Assembly: GCF_002217355.1 (NCBI RefSeq)
Contig: NZ_MUHA01000003.1
Location: forward strand, 156,510-217,006
Source of the DNA: Flavobacterium oncorhynchi
GTDB lineage: Bacteria; Bacteroidota; Bacteroidia; Flavobacteriales; Flavobacteriaceae
Length of the DNA stretch: 60,497 nucleotides
Reading direction: 5' to 3'
Shown here: in pieces, positions 1-8,505 of the stretch
Numbering within the stretch: the first letter of the stretch is position 1
Layout of the letters: every line of letters begins with the position of its first letter
The notes under the pieces: model-generated
What the model was told of the DNA's origin: nothing
Databases searched by the model: none
Seen by the model: the letters and a program-made list of their open reading frames with translations, nothing else
Program-made: the position numbers and the translations under genes

Positions 1-19
1 AAAATGGTCTTTCTTTTTT

Positions 20-49
20 TTTGTGATGTCGGTAAAAAGTATATTTTTG
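20..49 (+). promoter_or_regulatory. Bacteroidota-type promoter for the RDD gene
   Basis: TTTG at 20-23 and TATTTTTG at 42-49 are separated by 18 bases. This matches the Bacteroidota sigma-A consensus (TTTG, 17-20 bases, TAnnTTTG). The predicted start of transcription is near 56, leaving a leader of about 45 bases. Confidence 0.6.
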
Positions 50-101
50 TTAATTACAAAATCAAAAGTTATTAATAATCAACTACTAAACCACATTACA
101 C

Positions 102-608
102 ATGAGCAATTCTACTTACGTTTTAGATGATAAATTATTGGTGTCAGCTGGAGCACGTTTTTTACATTATATAATTGACCTTTTAGCTTTTTTTATCATT
201 TTAATCCTTATTGGAGCGGTAATAGGTGTTCTTTCGGCCTTACTTGATGTTACTGCATTGTCAGATTGGATGAATGGTTTAGGTGATTTAGGATGGAATC
301 TTATTGCCATTATTGTCTCTTTAATTTACTATATCGCTATGGAAGGTTTATTAGGCAGAACAATAGGAAAATTTATTACAGGAAGTATTGTTGTGGATGA
401 AAATGGTCAGAAACCTGATTTTGGAACTATTGTAAAAAGAAGTTTTTGCCGTTTAATACCTTTTGATGCGCTTACTTTTTTAGGAGGCTCTAGAGGATGG
501 CATGATTCAATATCAGGAACCTATGTTGTAAGTAAAAAAGCACTAGATGAAGAAGTGAAATCATTCCATGAATTCAATTTAATAGGAGTTCAAGAAGTAA
601 ATCAATAA
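102..608 (+). CDS. RDD family membrane protein
   Basis: Small inner-membrane protein of the RDD family, 168 residues, substrate unknown. Seen: an N-terminal Arg-to-Asp segment (GARFLHYIID, residues 18-27) leads into a long hydrophobic stretch at about 27-45. A second membrane segment lies at about 64-84, followed by GRTIGKFITG and a C-terminal part with GWHD, the usual RDD layout. It is a single gene with its own promoter, followed by a hairpin terminator. Some RDD proteins have been linked to ion transport, but nothing here points to a particular role. Confidence 0.8.
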   Translation: MSNSTYVLDDKLLVSAGARFLHYIIDLLAFFIILILIGAVIGVLSALLDVTALSDWMNGLGDLGWNLIAIIVSLIYYIAMEGLLGRTIGKFITGSIVVDENGQKPDFGTIVKRSFCRLIPFDALTFLGGSRGWHDSISGTYVVSKKALDEEVKSFHEFNLIGVQEVNQ

Positions 609-640
609 AACTATACTGTTTTGGTAGAATATAGTTTTTT
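608..640 (+). terminator. Intrinsic terminator after the RDD gene
   Basis: AACTATA (609-615) pairs with TATAGTT (630-636), followed by a run of T to 640. It sits directly after the stop codon. Confidence 0.6.
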
Positions 641-752
641 ATTCTGTTAGTAATCTCGTTCAAAAAGTCTATTTTTGTTGCAGAAAAACTATGAAGATTG
701 TTTGTTTTAGTGAGAATCTAAAAAACAGCAGTCTACAATCTAAAATATAAAA

Positions 753-1163
753 ATGCTTTCAAAGAAAACAAAATACGGAATTAAAGCTTTAACTTATTTG
801 GCCAGACGCGAGAACAACGAACCTGTACAAATCGCTGAAATTGCGAAAAGCGAACATATTTCGATTAAATTTCTAGAAAGTATTTTATTGCTTCTTAGAA
901 ATTCAGGTTTCTTGGGCGCAAAAAAAGGAAAAGGCGGGGGCTATTATTTAATCAAAGACCCGAAAGATATCAGCATGGCAAAAGTATACCGTATTCTTGA
1001 AGGTCCAATTGCGTTGCTGCCATGTGCGAGCCATAATTTTTATGAAAAATGTGACGATTGTGACGATGAAGATTCTTGTGCTGCACGACGTTTAATGACC
1101 GAGGTTAGAGATAATACACTCAAAATATTAGAAAGTAATTCTTTAGCCGATATTGCATTTTAA
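753..1163 (+). CDS. Rrf2 family transcriptional regulator
   Basis: Winged-helix regulator of the Rrf2 family (IscR, NsrR, CymR relatives), 136 residues, full length. Seen: an N-terminal helix-turn-helix with the typical opening SKKTKYGIKAL, the recognition region ISIKFLESIL and the wing GFLGAKKGKGGGYYL. The C-terminal part has four cysteines, C91, C100, C103 and C109. Three clustered cysteines bind the Fe-S cluster in IscR/NsrR, so this protein may sense iron-sulfur, redox or sulfur state (inference). CymR of Bacillus subtilis, in the same family, controls cysteine metabolism. The position beside a complete sulfate-assimilation cluster suggests it controls those genes. A possible -7 element TATTTTTG lies at 670-677. 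Confidence 0.85.
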   Translation: MLSKKTKYGIKALTYLARRENNEPVQIAEIAKSEHISIKFLESILLLLRNSGFLGAKKGKGGGYYLIKDPKDISMAKVYRILEGPIALLPCASHNFYEKCDDCDDEDSCAARRLMTEVRDNTLKILESNSLADIAF

Positions 1164-1190
1164 TGATTTTTTATTGTAATACTATGATCT

Positions 1191-1973
1191 CTAAAAAATA
1201 AGTTTATATCCAGCAAGGAAAAGCATTACAGCAATCGAATTCCTAAGAAATGCATCAGGAACTTTTCCGCTTAGACTGCTTCCTAAATATATACCTGGAA
1301 GCGATCCTAATAATAATTGACCTAATAAAGCTAAATCTAAATTTCCCATCGAAGCATGACCAAGACCCGCAACAAGTGTTAAAGGTACAGCATGCGCAAT
1401 TTCGGTTCCTACCAAACGAGGTGTTGGTAAGAGCGGATAAAGGAAAAACAAAGTTACAGTTCCTAACGCACCAGCTCCAATAGAAGTTAAAGTTACGGTC
1501 GCGCCTAATAATATTCCGATGCCAATCGTAAGCATGTTTTGAGTAGTACTTTCGCTGTGAAATTTATCTCCCGCATGTTTTTGAGAGAAATTTAAAAGTT
1601 TCTTTTTGAATATAATAGCTATTGAAGTAAACAATAATGCCCAGCCTAAACTATACTTAATTACACGATTGATAGTTTCTATATCTGTTTTAATACTGTT
1701 TAATATCCATAAAGTCACTAAAGCAGCGGGTACACTTCCTAAAGTAAGCCAGCCCGTAATTTTCCAGTTGATATTGCCTTTTTTGTTGTGAACAAATATA
1801 CCGCCGGCTTTTGTAAAAGCAGCGTAAAGCAAATCGGTTCCAACGGCCTTAGTTGGCGGAATGCCAAAGTATAATAAAATTGGAGTCATTAAAGAGCCGC
1901 CCCCAACGCCGGTTAGTCCTACAATAAAACCAACGACTAAACCTGCAATTACAAGGCCTATTTGAAAATCCAT
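1191..1973 (-). CDS. TauE/SafE (TSUP) family permease
   Basis: Inner-membrane permease of 260 residues with about eight hydrophobic segments. The TSUP signature is repeated: GLTGVGGGSLMTPILLYFGIPPTKAVGTD near the N-terminus and TSIGAGALGTVTLFF-type sequence at about residues 160-175. Family members move sulfite, sulfoacetate, taurine-derived or other sulfur anions. It lies convergent to the Rrf2 regulator and divergent from a second TSUP permease in the sulfate-assimilation transcript, so a sulfur anion is the likely substrate. Direction of transport cannot be read from the sequence. Confidence 0.82.
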   Translation of the reverse strand: MDFQIGLVIAGLVVGFIVGLTGVGGGSLMTPILLYFGIPPTKAVGTDLLYAAFTKAGGIFVHNKKGNINWKITGWLTLGSVPAALVTLWILNSIKTDIETINRVIKYSLGWALLFTSIAIIFKKKLLNFSQKHAGDKFHSESTTQNMLTIGIGILLGATVTLTSIGAGALGTVTLFFLYPLLPTPRLVGTEIAHAVPLTLVAGLGHASMGNLDLALLGQLLLGSLPGIYLGSSLSGKVPDAFLRNSIAVMLFLAGYKLIF

Positions 1974-2186
1974 AACTAAAAAAAATTTGGCGCTAAAGTA
2001 ACAACAATTTTATAATTATCCTATAGATATTGTAGAGATTAAAAAATGTATTTAAAAAACAAATCATTTCAAGTGAGATGTTGTTTAAATACGATGCGTT
2101 TTGATTTCATTTGTTAAATTAATTTATTGAAAGGTTATAGCAGTAATTTGTAGATAATTAGAGCTTTAAAAAAAATAAAATATTGC

Positions 2187-2216
2187 TTTGATTTTTAGAA
2201 ATAAGTAGTACTTTTG
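2187..2216 (+). promoter_or_regulatory. Promoter of the sulfate-assimilation transcript
   Basis: TTTG (2187-2190), an 18-base spacer and TACTTTTG (2209-2216) fit the Bacteroidota consensus well. Predicted start is about 2223, just before a palindrome at 2226-2248. Confidence 0.7.
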
Positions 2217-2225
2217 CAAAGTAAT

Positions 2226-2248
2226 CTATTAACCCGATAGGGTAATAG
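2226..2248 (+). promoter_or_regulatory. Palindrome at the predicted transcript start: candidate operator
   Basis: CTATTA (2226-2231), one unpaired A, CCC, loop GATA, GGG, TAATAG (2243-2248): nine paired positions with one bulge. It lies within about 5-25 bases of the predicted start, where a repressor would block transcription. The nearby Rrf2 regulator is the obvious candidate ligand (inference). It could instead be a 5' RNA hairpin. Confidence 0.45.
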
Positions 2249-2276
2249 GTTTGATAATAAATCAAATAGTATTAAT

Positions 2277-3179
2277 ATGGAGAAAGAACTGAAAATAAAT
2301 AGTATTGATGTGAAGTCTGAAGCTTCATTAAAAGAAAAGCTTTGGATTGTAATTCCAGTAGTTTTATTAGTAGGTTTATTATCAACATTGATTTATAATC
2401 ATTATGCTGATTTTTCTGTAGATGCTTTTATAGCAGGATTCAATCAGGAATTTTTAGTGTTTTTTGCGATTGGTGTTTTTGCTCAATTGGTTGACGGTAC
2501 TTTAGGAATGGGATATGGAGCGACTTCAACGTCGTTTTTATTAGCCTATGGAGTTCCGCCGGTTGTGAGCAGTACTGCGGTTCACGTATCTGAAATGTTT
2601 ACAACGGGAGCTTCTGCTCTTTCGCATCACAGATTTGGAAATATCAATAAAAAGCTAGTTAAACATTTATTGATTCCAGGGGTTTTAGGTTCAATAACGG
2701 GAGCTTATTTATTGGCAGATGTTATTAATGGAGATATTATTAAACCATTTATTGCAGTATACATGATTGTTTTGGCTGTCATTATTATTAAAAAAGCCTT
2801 GAAGAAAAGTATTGTAAAAAAGAAAACTAAAAAACTGGGTTATTTAGCTGTTTTTGGAGGTTTTATGGATTCAGTTGGCGGCGGAGGCTGGGGACCAATT
2901 GTAACTTCAACCTTATTAGGAAGAGGAAGAAATCCAAGATATACAATTGGTTCAGTAAATGCAGCTGAGTTTGCGATTTCATTTGCAAGTGGTATTACGT
3001 TTATGCTTTTTGGAGGAATCCACGGCTGGCAGGTTATAATCGGATTGATTTTAGGAGGAGTTATTTCAGCGCCATTAGCCGCATATTTGGTAAATAAAAT
3101 CAAAAGAAAACCAATGATGGTTGCGGTTGGAGTTCTAATTATAGTATTGAGTTTAAAAACATTATCTAAATTATTGTAA
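2277..3179 (+). CDS. TauE/SafE (TSUP) family permease, first gene of the cys operon
   Basis: Inner-membrane permease of 300 residues with an N-terminal cytoplasmic stretch (about 25 residues) and about eight to nine hydrophobic segments. The two TSUP repeats are clear: QLVDGTLGMGYGATSTSFLL (about residues 71-90) and FMDSVGGGGWGPIVTSTLL (about 196-214). It is longer than, and different from, the leftward TSUP protein nearby. The gap to the APS reductase gene is only 27 bases and it has the strong promoter of the operon. TSUP proteins in such positions have been proposed as sulfate importers. No CysPTWA or SulP gene is visible in this window, which agrees with that role but does not prove it. 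Confidence 0.85.
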   Translation: MEKELKINSIDVKSEASLKEKLWIVIPVVLLVGLLSTLIYNHYADFSVDAFIAGFNQEFLVFFAIGVFAQLVDGTLGMGYGATSTSFLLAYGVPPVVSSTAVHVSEMFTTGASALSHHRFGNINKKLVKHLLIPGVLGSITGAYLLADVINGDIIKPFIAVYMIVLAVIIIKKALKKSIVKKKTKKLGYLAVFGGFMDSVGGGGWGPIVTSTLLGRGRNPRYTIGSVNAAEFAISFASGITFMLFGGIHGWQVIIGLILGGVISAPLAAYLVNKIKRKPMMVAVGVLIIVLSLKTLSKLL

Positions 3180-3206
3180 AAATAATTTTAGAAAGGAAGA
3201 GAGATT

Positions 3207-3917
3207 ATGAGTGCGATTATTGTACAAGAATTATTAGAGAAAACTAAAGATTTTTCGCTTGATGAAACCTTAGTTTTTTTAGCAAAAGAGTTTCCGGGGA
3301 AAGTAATTTTTTCGACCTCTTTTGGTCAGGAAGATCAAGTGATTACAGACTTCATTGCAAAAAGCAATACTGATATCACTGTTTTTACTTTAGACACAGG
3401 AAGACTGTTTCAGGAAACTTACGACGTTTTTCACAAAACATTAAAAAAGTATAAAAGACCTATTGAGGTTTATTTTCCAGAAGCAACAGCGGTGGAAAAT
3501 TTACTAAAAGAAAAAGGACCAAACAGCTTTTACGATTCAGTTGAAAACAGAAAAGAATGCTGTTTTATTCGAAAAGTTGTTCCGTTAAGAAAAGCTTTGG
3601 CAGGAAACTCAGTTTGGATTACGGGATTAAGAGCCGAACAATCAGAAAATAGACAGGATTTGCATTTGTTTGAATACGATGGAAACTTCGAAATAATCAA
3701 ATTCAATCCGTTGCTAAAATGGACGTTAGAAGAAGTTGAAACGTATTTGTCTGAAAACAATGTTCCGCAAAATGCATTGCACAAACAAGGTTTCGTAAGT
3801 ATTGGATGCGCTCCTTGTACCAGAGCAATTTTTCCAGGAGAAGATATTAGAGCAGGAAGATGGTATTGGGAATCGAGCCATAAAGAGTGTGGTTTGCATA
3901 GTGCTAAGAAAGAGTAA
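3207..3917 (+). CDS. cysH: Assimilatory adenylyl-sulfate (APS) reductase
   Basis: Reduces activated sulfate to sulfite with thioredoxin, cytoplasmic, 236 residues. Seen: a PP-loop-like start (FSTSFGQEDQVI), Cys pair C118-C119 in RKECCFIRK, second pair C201 and C204 in GCAPC, and the catalytic C228 in ECGLH. The double Cys pair is the ligand set of the [4Fe-4S] cluster typical of enzymes that use APS directly. PAPS-specific CysH lacks it. No APS kinase (CysC) is encoded beside it, in agreement with APS as substrate. It is preceded by a permease gene and followed by the ATP sulfurylase genes. Confidence 0.92.
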   Translation: MSAIIVQELLEKTKDFSLDETLVFLAKEFPGKVIFSTSFGQEDQVITDFIAKSNTDITVFTLDTGRLFQETYDVFHKTLKKYKRPIEVYFPEATAVENLLKEKGPNSFYDSVENRKECCFIRKVVPLRKALAGNSVWITGLRAEQSENRQDLHLFEYDGNFEIIKFNPLLKWTLEEVETYLSENNVPQNALHKQGFVSIGCAPCTRAIFPGEDIRAGRWYWESSHKECGLHSAKKE

Positions 3918-4046
3918 GTCGAGATTTCTAGAAGCAAGAAGTTAGAGGCAAGAGAATAGAAAATAGAATAAATAGTGTAAAGTTTTAGAGTAACTCACAA
4001 CTTAAAACCTAAGACTTGAAACTAAAAAATATCAAACAAAAAAACA

Positions 4047-4946
4047 ATGAGTTCAGTATTAAAAACAAACGCTTTAGAGAGTGAAGCGATATACATTTTC
4101 AGAGAAGTAATTTCACAGTTTGACAAACCGGTTTTACTTTTCTCAGGAGGAAAAGATTCTATCACATTAGTGCGTTTGGCGCAAAAAGCATTTTTCCCTG
4201 CTAAGATTCCGTTTCCTCTATTGCATGTTGATACGGGACACAATTTCCCTGAGACAATCGCTTTCAGAGATAAATTAGTAGAAGAATTAGGTTTAGAGTT
4301 GATCGTTCGAAATGTTCAGGATGCTATTGATGAAGGAAAAGTGGTTGAAGAAACTGGGAAATATTCTAGTAGAAACAGTTTACAGACTACAACACTTTTA
4401 GATGCAATTGAAGAATTTAAGTTTGATGCTTGTATCGGCGGTGCACGTCGTGATGAAGAAAAAGCAAGAGCTAAAGAACGTATTTTCTCTGTACGTGATG
4501 ATTTCGGACAATGGGACGAGAAAAATCAGAGACCAGAATTGTTTGATATTTTGAATGGAAAAATTGAAAATGGTCAAAACGTGCGTGTTTTCCCAATTTC
4601 AAACTGGACAGAATTAGATGTTTGGAGTTATATCGAAAAAGAAAATATCGAGATTCCGTCAATCTATTTTTCACATAAAAGAAAAGTTTTTTTGAGAGAC
4701 GGTTTAATCTGGTCGCATTCTCCTTTTGTGTACCAAGAAGAAGACGAACAAATCGAAGAAAGAATTGTTCGCTTCAGAACCGTTGGAGATATGAGTTGTA
4801 CAGCAGCTGTTGAATCTTACGCAGCAACAATCGAAGAAGTTGTAGGTGAAATCAGAGAATCAACAATTTCTGAAAGAGGAGCCAGAATTGATGATAAACG
4901 TTCTGAAGCTGCAATGGAAAAAAGAAAACAACAAGGTTATTTTTAA
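4047..4946 (+). CDS. cysD: Sulfate adenylyltransferase subunit 2
   Basis: Catalytic subunit of ATP sulfurylase: makes APS from ATP and sulfate together with CysN. 299 residues, the usual family length. Seen: PP-loop SGGKDS (about residues 33-38), LHVDTGHNFPE and the characteristic GGARRDEEKARAKERIFS. The start is the ATG at 4047 behind a 129-base spacer rich in short AG/ACTT-type repeats. It lies in the same direction as cysH and cysN. Confidence 0.95.
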   Translation: MSSVLKTNALESEAIYIFREVISQFDKPVLLFSGGKDSITLVRLAQKAFFPAKIPFPLLHVDTGHNFPETIAFRDKLVEELGLELIVRNVQDAIDEGKVVEETGKYSSRNSLQTTTLLDAIEEFKFDACIGGARRDEEKARAKERIFSVRDDFGQWDEKNQRPELFDILNGKIENGQNVRVFPISNWTELDVWSYIEKENIEIPSIYFSHKRKVFLRDGLIWSHSPFVYQEEDEQIEERIVRFRTVGDMSCTAAVESYAATIEEVVGEIRESTISERGARIDDKRSEAAMEKRKQQGYF

Positions 4947-5092
4947 TTTTTGGTAAGAAGTTAAAAGTTAGATGTTAGAAGTTGATTGGAAGATATCAAC
5001 AACAGAAATCAAGAAAACAAAAACATACAGATTTATAAGTTTCGAGAGAACATGAAACCTGAAACTTTAAACCTGAAACAACATAAAATAGA

Positions 5093-6337
5093 ATGGACGT
5101 TTTAAAAATAGCAACAGCAGGAAGTGTAGATGACGGAAAAAGTACTTTGATCGGAAGATTATTGTACGATACAAAATCATTGACGACTGACAAAATAGAA
5201 GCAATCGAAAAAAGCAGTAAACAAAAAGGATACGATTATCTTGATTTTTCTTTGGCTACAGATGGTTTGGTAGCAGAAAGAGAACAAGGAATCACGATTG
5301 ATGTTGCGCACATTTATTTTTCGACTGCAAAGAAAAGTTACATTATCGCCGATACTCCGGGACACGTAGAATATACTAGAAACATGGTTACAGGAGCTTC
5401 GACTTCTCAGGTTTCTATCATTTTGATTGATGCAAGAAAAGGCGTTATTGAACAAACTTACCGTCACTTTTTCATCAATAATTTATTGCGAGTAAAAGAA
5501 GTAATCGTTGCGATTAACAAAATGGATTTAGTTGATTATTCTGAAGAAGTTTTCAATAAAATCAAAGCTGATTTTCAGGCATTAAATGCAAAAAGTACTT
5601 TCAAGGAACAAAACGTAAGTTATATTCCGTTAAGTGCAATCAACGGCGGAAATGTGGTTGATCAATCAAAAGATATGCCTTGGTATGATGGACAAACTGT
5701 TTTAGAACATTTAGAAGGATTACATGCTCATGATGTTTTTGAAGCAGGAAAAGCACGTTTTCCGGTTCAAACCGTAATTCGTCCAAAAACAGAAGAATAC
5801 CACGATTTTAGAGGTTACGCAGGAAAGTTATACGGAAACTCAATTAAAGTTGGAGATGCTGTAACAGTTCTTCCTTCTTTAACAGAATCTAAAGTATCTA
5901 AAATTCACTTTTTCGATAAAACATTTGATGAAGCTGTTGCAGGATCTTCAATTACAATCGAATTAGAAAATGACATCAATGTAACTAGAGGTGATATGAT
6001 TGTAAAATCAGATGAACTTCCAAAAATTGAAAAAGATATTACCACAACAGTTTGCTGGATGGACAGTAAAAAACTGGTTCCGGGAACTAAATATTTGGTA
6101 CAACATAATACAAACAGAGTTTTAGCAAAAGTAGAAAGTATCAAAAATACAATTGCTACAGATTACTCAGGAACGACAGAAGCTTCACAATTAGCAATCA
6201 ACGAAATTGGAGAAGTAACGATCAAATTAAGCAAACCGTTATATTTTGATTCATACAACGAAAACAAATCAAACGGAGCTTTCATCTTAATTGATACAGC
6301 AACAAACACAACAGCAGGAGTAGGTTTCATTAGATAG
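5093..6337 (+). CDS. cysN: Sulfate adenylyltransferase subunit 1 (GTPase)
   Basis: Regulatory GTPase subunit of ATP sulfurylase, 414 residues. GTP hydrolysis drives APS synthesis by CysD. Seen: G1 motif GSVDDGKSTLIGR (about residues 10-22), G2 region EREQGITIDVAH, G3 DTPGH, G4 NKMD, then two beta-barrel domains like those of EF-Tu. It is shorter than the enterobacterial protein (about 475 residues) mainly through compact loops, and there is no fused APS kinase domain. The 146-base gap from cysD contains no gene. Confidence 0.94.
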   Translation: MDVLKIATAGSVDDGKSTLIGRLLYDTKSLTTDKIEAIEKSSKQKGYDYLDFSLATDGLVAEREQGITIDVAHIYFSTAKKSYIIADTPGHVEYTRNMVTGASTSQVSIILIDARKGVIEQTYRHFFINNLLRVKEVIVAINKMDLVDYSEEVFNKIKADFQALNAKSTFKEQNVSYIPLSAINGGNVVDQSKDMPWYDGQTVLEHLEGLHAHDVFEAGKARFPVQTVIRPKTEEYHDFRGYAGKLYGNSIKVGDAVTVLPSLTESKVSKIHFFDKTFDEAVAGSSITIELENDINVTRGDMIVKSDELPKIEKDITTTVCWMDSKKLVPGTKYLVQHNTNRVLAKVESIKNTIATDYSGTTEASQLAINEIGEVTIKLSKPLYFDSYNENKSNGAFILIDTATNTTAGVGFIR

Positions 6338-6408
6338 TTTGTAGTTTTTAGTTGATAGTTCTGCTGTCAACAACTAATTATAAACAATCAACAACTAACT
6401 ACAAACTA
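6335..6408. repeat. Imperfect inverted repeat in the cysN-sulfite reductase spacer
   Basis: TAGTTTGTAGTT at 6335-6346 faces AACTACAAACTA at 6397-6408, with further imperfect pairing inside. Similar short-word inverted repeats occur in other intergenic gaps of the window (for example 16207-16264). It may act as a weak terminator or an RNA-processing hairpin inside the operon. Confidence 0.5.
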
Positions 6409-6414
6409 AGAGAA

Positions 6415-8505
6415 ATGGAAAGTTTTAGAACAGAAATAGAAAATCCGGTAGTTCAGAAGGAGATTATCGAATTAGAAAGAAAGATTCATTTATTCCGTGG
6501 AGGAAAAATTGATGATGAGCGTTTTCGTAGTCTTCGTTTAGCGCGCGGAATCTACGGTCAGCGTCAGGAAGGCGTTCAGATGATTCGTATCAAATTGCCT
6601 TACGGTAAAGTGACCAGCGAGCAATTGGTGCGTATCACACAAGTTTCTGATGAATATTCTACAGGACGTTTGCACATTACAACACGTCAGGACATTCAGA
6701 TTCACTATGTGAGTTTAGACAGAACTCCTGAACTTTGGGCAGATTTGGCTAAAGACGATATCACGCTTCGTGAAGCTTGTGGAAATACGGTTAGAAATAT
6801 TACAGGAAGCGAATTAGCTGGAGTTGACGTAAACGAACCATTTGATGTTTCGCCTTATGCGCACGGACTTTTTCAATATTTGTTAAGAAACCCAATCTGT
6901 CAGGAAATGGGACGTAAATTCAAAATTTCGTTCTCATCTTCAGATGAAGATACCGCTTTGAGTTATTTACACGATTTAGGATTTATTCCGAAAATTAAAG
7001 ACGGTCAAAAAGGTTTCAAAATCATGTTCGGAGGAGGTTTAGGATCTCAGCCAGCGCATGCCGAATTACTTTCGGAGTTTGTTCCGGTAAACGAAATCAT
7101 TCCAACTGCAGAAGGAATCATTCGTATTTTCGACAGATACGGAGAACGTGCTAAAAGAATGAAAGCCCGTATGAAATTCTTAATCAAAGAAATGGGAAGA
7201 GATGTTTTCCTTGATTTGGTTGAACAAGAGAAAAAAGCCATCGCTTTTGAAACTTACGAAATTGATACAACCGCTTTTGATGGTCCAATTACGGAACCGT
7301 TATTAGAAGTTCCGCAAGTTACAATCGAAGATAAAAAAGCGTATGAAGCGTGGAAAAATTCGAATGTAATCAAACAGAAACAAGACGGTTATTATGCTAT
7401 CGGAATCAAAGTTTTATTAGGAGATTTTTATACGGATAAAGCAAGATTATTAGCCGATTTAATTAAGAATTACGGAGCAAATGAATTACGTTTTTCATTG
7501 CGTCAAAATATTGTAATACGAAACATAAAAGAAGAGAATTTACCATTCTTTTATCAAGAATTAGCGAAGTTGGATTTTGTTCAGCTGGGATATAATTCAG
7601 TTGGAGATATTACGGCATGTCCGGGTACAGATACTTGCAACTTGGGGATTGCAAGTAGTACCGGTATTGCAGAAGAATTAGAAAGAGTTTTAACTGCTGA
7701 ATATCCTCAATATTTAAACAACCGTGAAATCGAAATTAAAATTTCAGGCTGTATGAATGCCTGCGGACAGCACAATATGTCTGCAATTGGATTCCAAGGA
7801 ATGTCTATTAACTCAGGAAAATTGGTTGCTCCAGCTTTGCAAGTTTTGTTAGGTGGAGGAAGATTAGGAAACGGGGCAGGACGTTTTGCTGATAAAGTAA
7901 TCAAAGTACCGAGTCGTAGAGGTCCCGATGCATTGCGTACCATTTTAAATGATTTTGATAATAACGGAAGCGGACAAAAATTCCTTGATTATTATGATAC
8001 AAAAGGAGAAAAATATTTCTACGAAATCTTAAAACCTTTTGCAGATGTAACCAATTTAACAGAAGCTGATTTTGTGGATTGGGGTAACGCAGACAATTAC
8101 GTAAAAGCAGTTGGAGTTGGAGAATGTGCCGGAGTGGTAATCGATTTAGTAGCAACATTATTGTTTGAAGCTAAAGAGAAATTGATCTTGGCTCAGGAAT
8201 CTTTCGACGAGAAAAAATGGTCAGATGCTATTTACCACGCTTACGCTGGATTTGTAAATGGAGCAAAAGCATTGTTATTGTCAGAAAACCAAAAAACAAA
8301 TCACCACGCAGGAATTGTAGATTTGTTTGATACTGTTTTCATCGACACAAATAAAATAGAATTAAACTCAACTTTTAAAGACTTGGTTTACCAAATCAAT
8401 AAAAATGAACCATCTGAAGCTTTCGCTAAAGGTTACATTGCACAAGCAACTGTTTTCTTTGATAAAATCGAAACTTTCAGAGCTCAGGAATTAGAAAATG
8501 CTTAA
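6415..8505 (+). CDS. Ferredoxin-type sulfite (nitrite) reductase with C-terminal HEPN-like domain
   Basis: Siroheme [4Fe-4S] enzyme, here most likely reducing sulfite to sulfide, 696 residues. Seen: two ferredoxin-like half domains (about 40-110 and 310-375) and the cluster ligands C402, C408 (CPGTDTC) and C446, C450 (CMNAC). The reductase core ends near residue 545. The remaining 150 residues are helical, with a YHAYAGFVNGAKALL core that looks like a HEPN domain without the nuclease RxxxxH motif. The ATG at 6415 was chosen: an upstream in-frame ATG at 6352 lies in the intergenic inverted repeat and adds 21 residues unlike the family. It overlaps the next gene by eight bases. Confidence 0.9.
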   Translation: MESFRTEIENPVVQKEIIELERKIHLFRGGKIDDERFRSLRLARGIYGQRQEGVQMIRIKLPYGKVTSEQLVRITQVSDEYSTGRLHITTRQDIQIHYVSLDRTPELWADLAKDDITLREACGNTVRNITGSELAGVDVNEPFDVSPYAHGLFQYLLRNPICQEMGRKFKISFSSSDEDTALSYLHDLGFIPKIKDGQKGFKIMFGGGLGSQPAHAELLSEFVPVNEIIPTAEGIIRIFDRYGERAKRMKARMKFLIKEMGRDVFLDLVEQEKKAIAFETYEIDTTAFDGPITEPLLEVPQVTIEDKKAYEAWKNSNVIKQKQDGYYAIGIKVLLGDFYTDKARLLADLIKNYGANELRFSLRQNIVIRNIKEENLPFFYQELAKLDFVQLGYNSVGDITACPGTDTCNLGIASSTGIAEELERVLTAEYPQYLNNREIEIKISGCMNACGQHNMSAIGFQGMSINSGKLVAPALQVLLGGGRLGNGAGRFADKVIKVPSRRGPDALRTILNDFDNNGSGQKFLDYYDTKGEKYFYEILKPFADVTNLTEADFVDWGNADNYVKAVGVGECAGVVIDLVATLLFEAKEKLILAQESFDEKKWSDAIYHAYAGFVNGAKALLLSENQKTNHHAGIVDLFDTVFIDTNKIELNSTFKDLVYQINKNEPSEAFAKGYIAQATVFFDKIETFRAQELENA

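Larger units (their letters stand above)
1974..2276. other. Divergent control region between two TSUP permeases
   Basis: A gap of 303 bases without a convincing gene. It holds the promoter (2187-2216) and palindrome (2226-2248) of the rightward sulfate transcript, described separately. A shorter palindrome-like sequence, TATCCTATAGATA, lies near 2017-2029 upstream of the leftward permease. The rest is AT-rich with no recognisable element. Confidence 0.5.

Noticed and set aside
6352..6414. Longer N-terminus for the sulfite reductase
   Set aside because: The extra 21 codons are read from an intergenic inverted repeat of TAGTTTGTAGTT words and do not resemble the reductase N-terminus.
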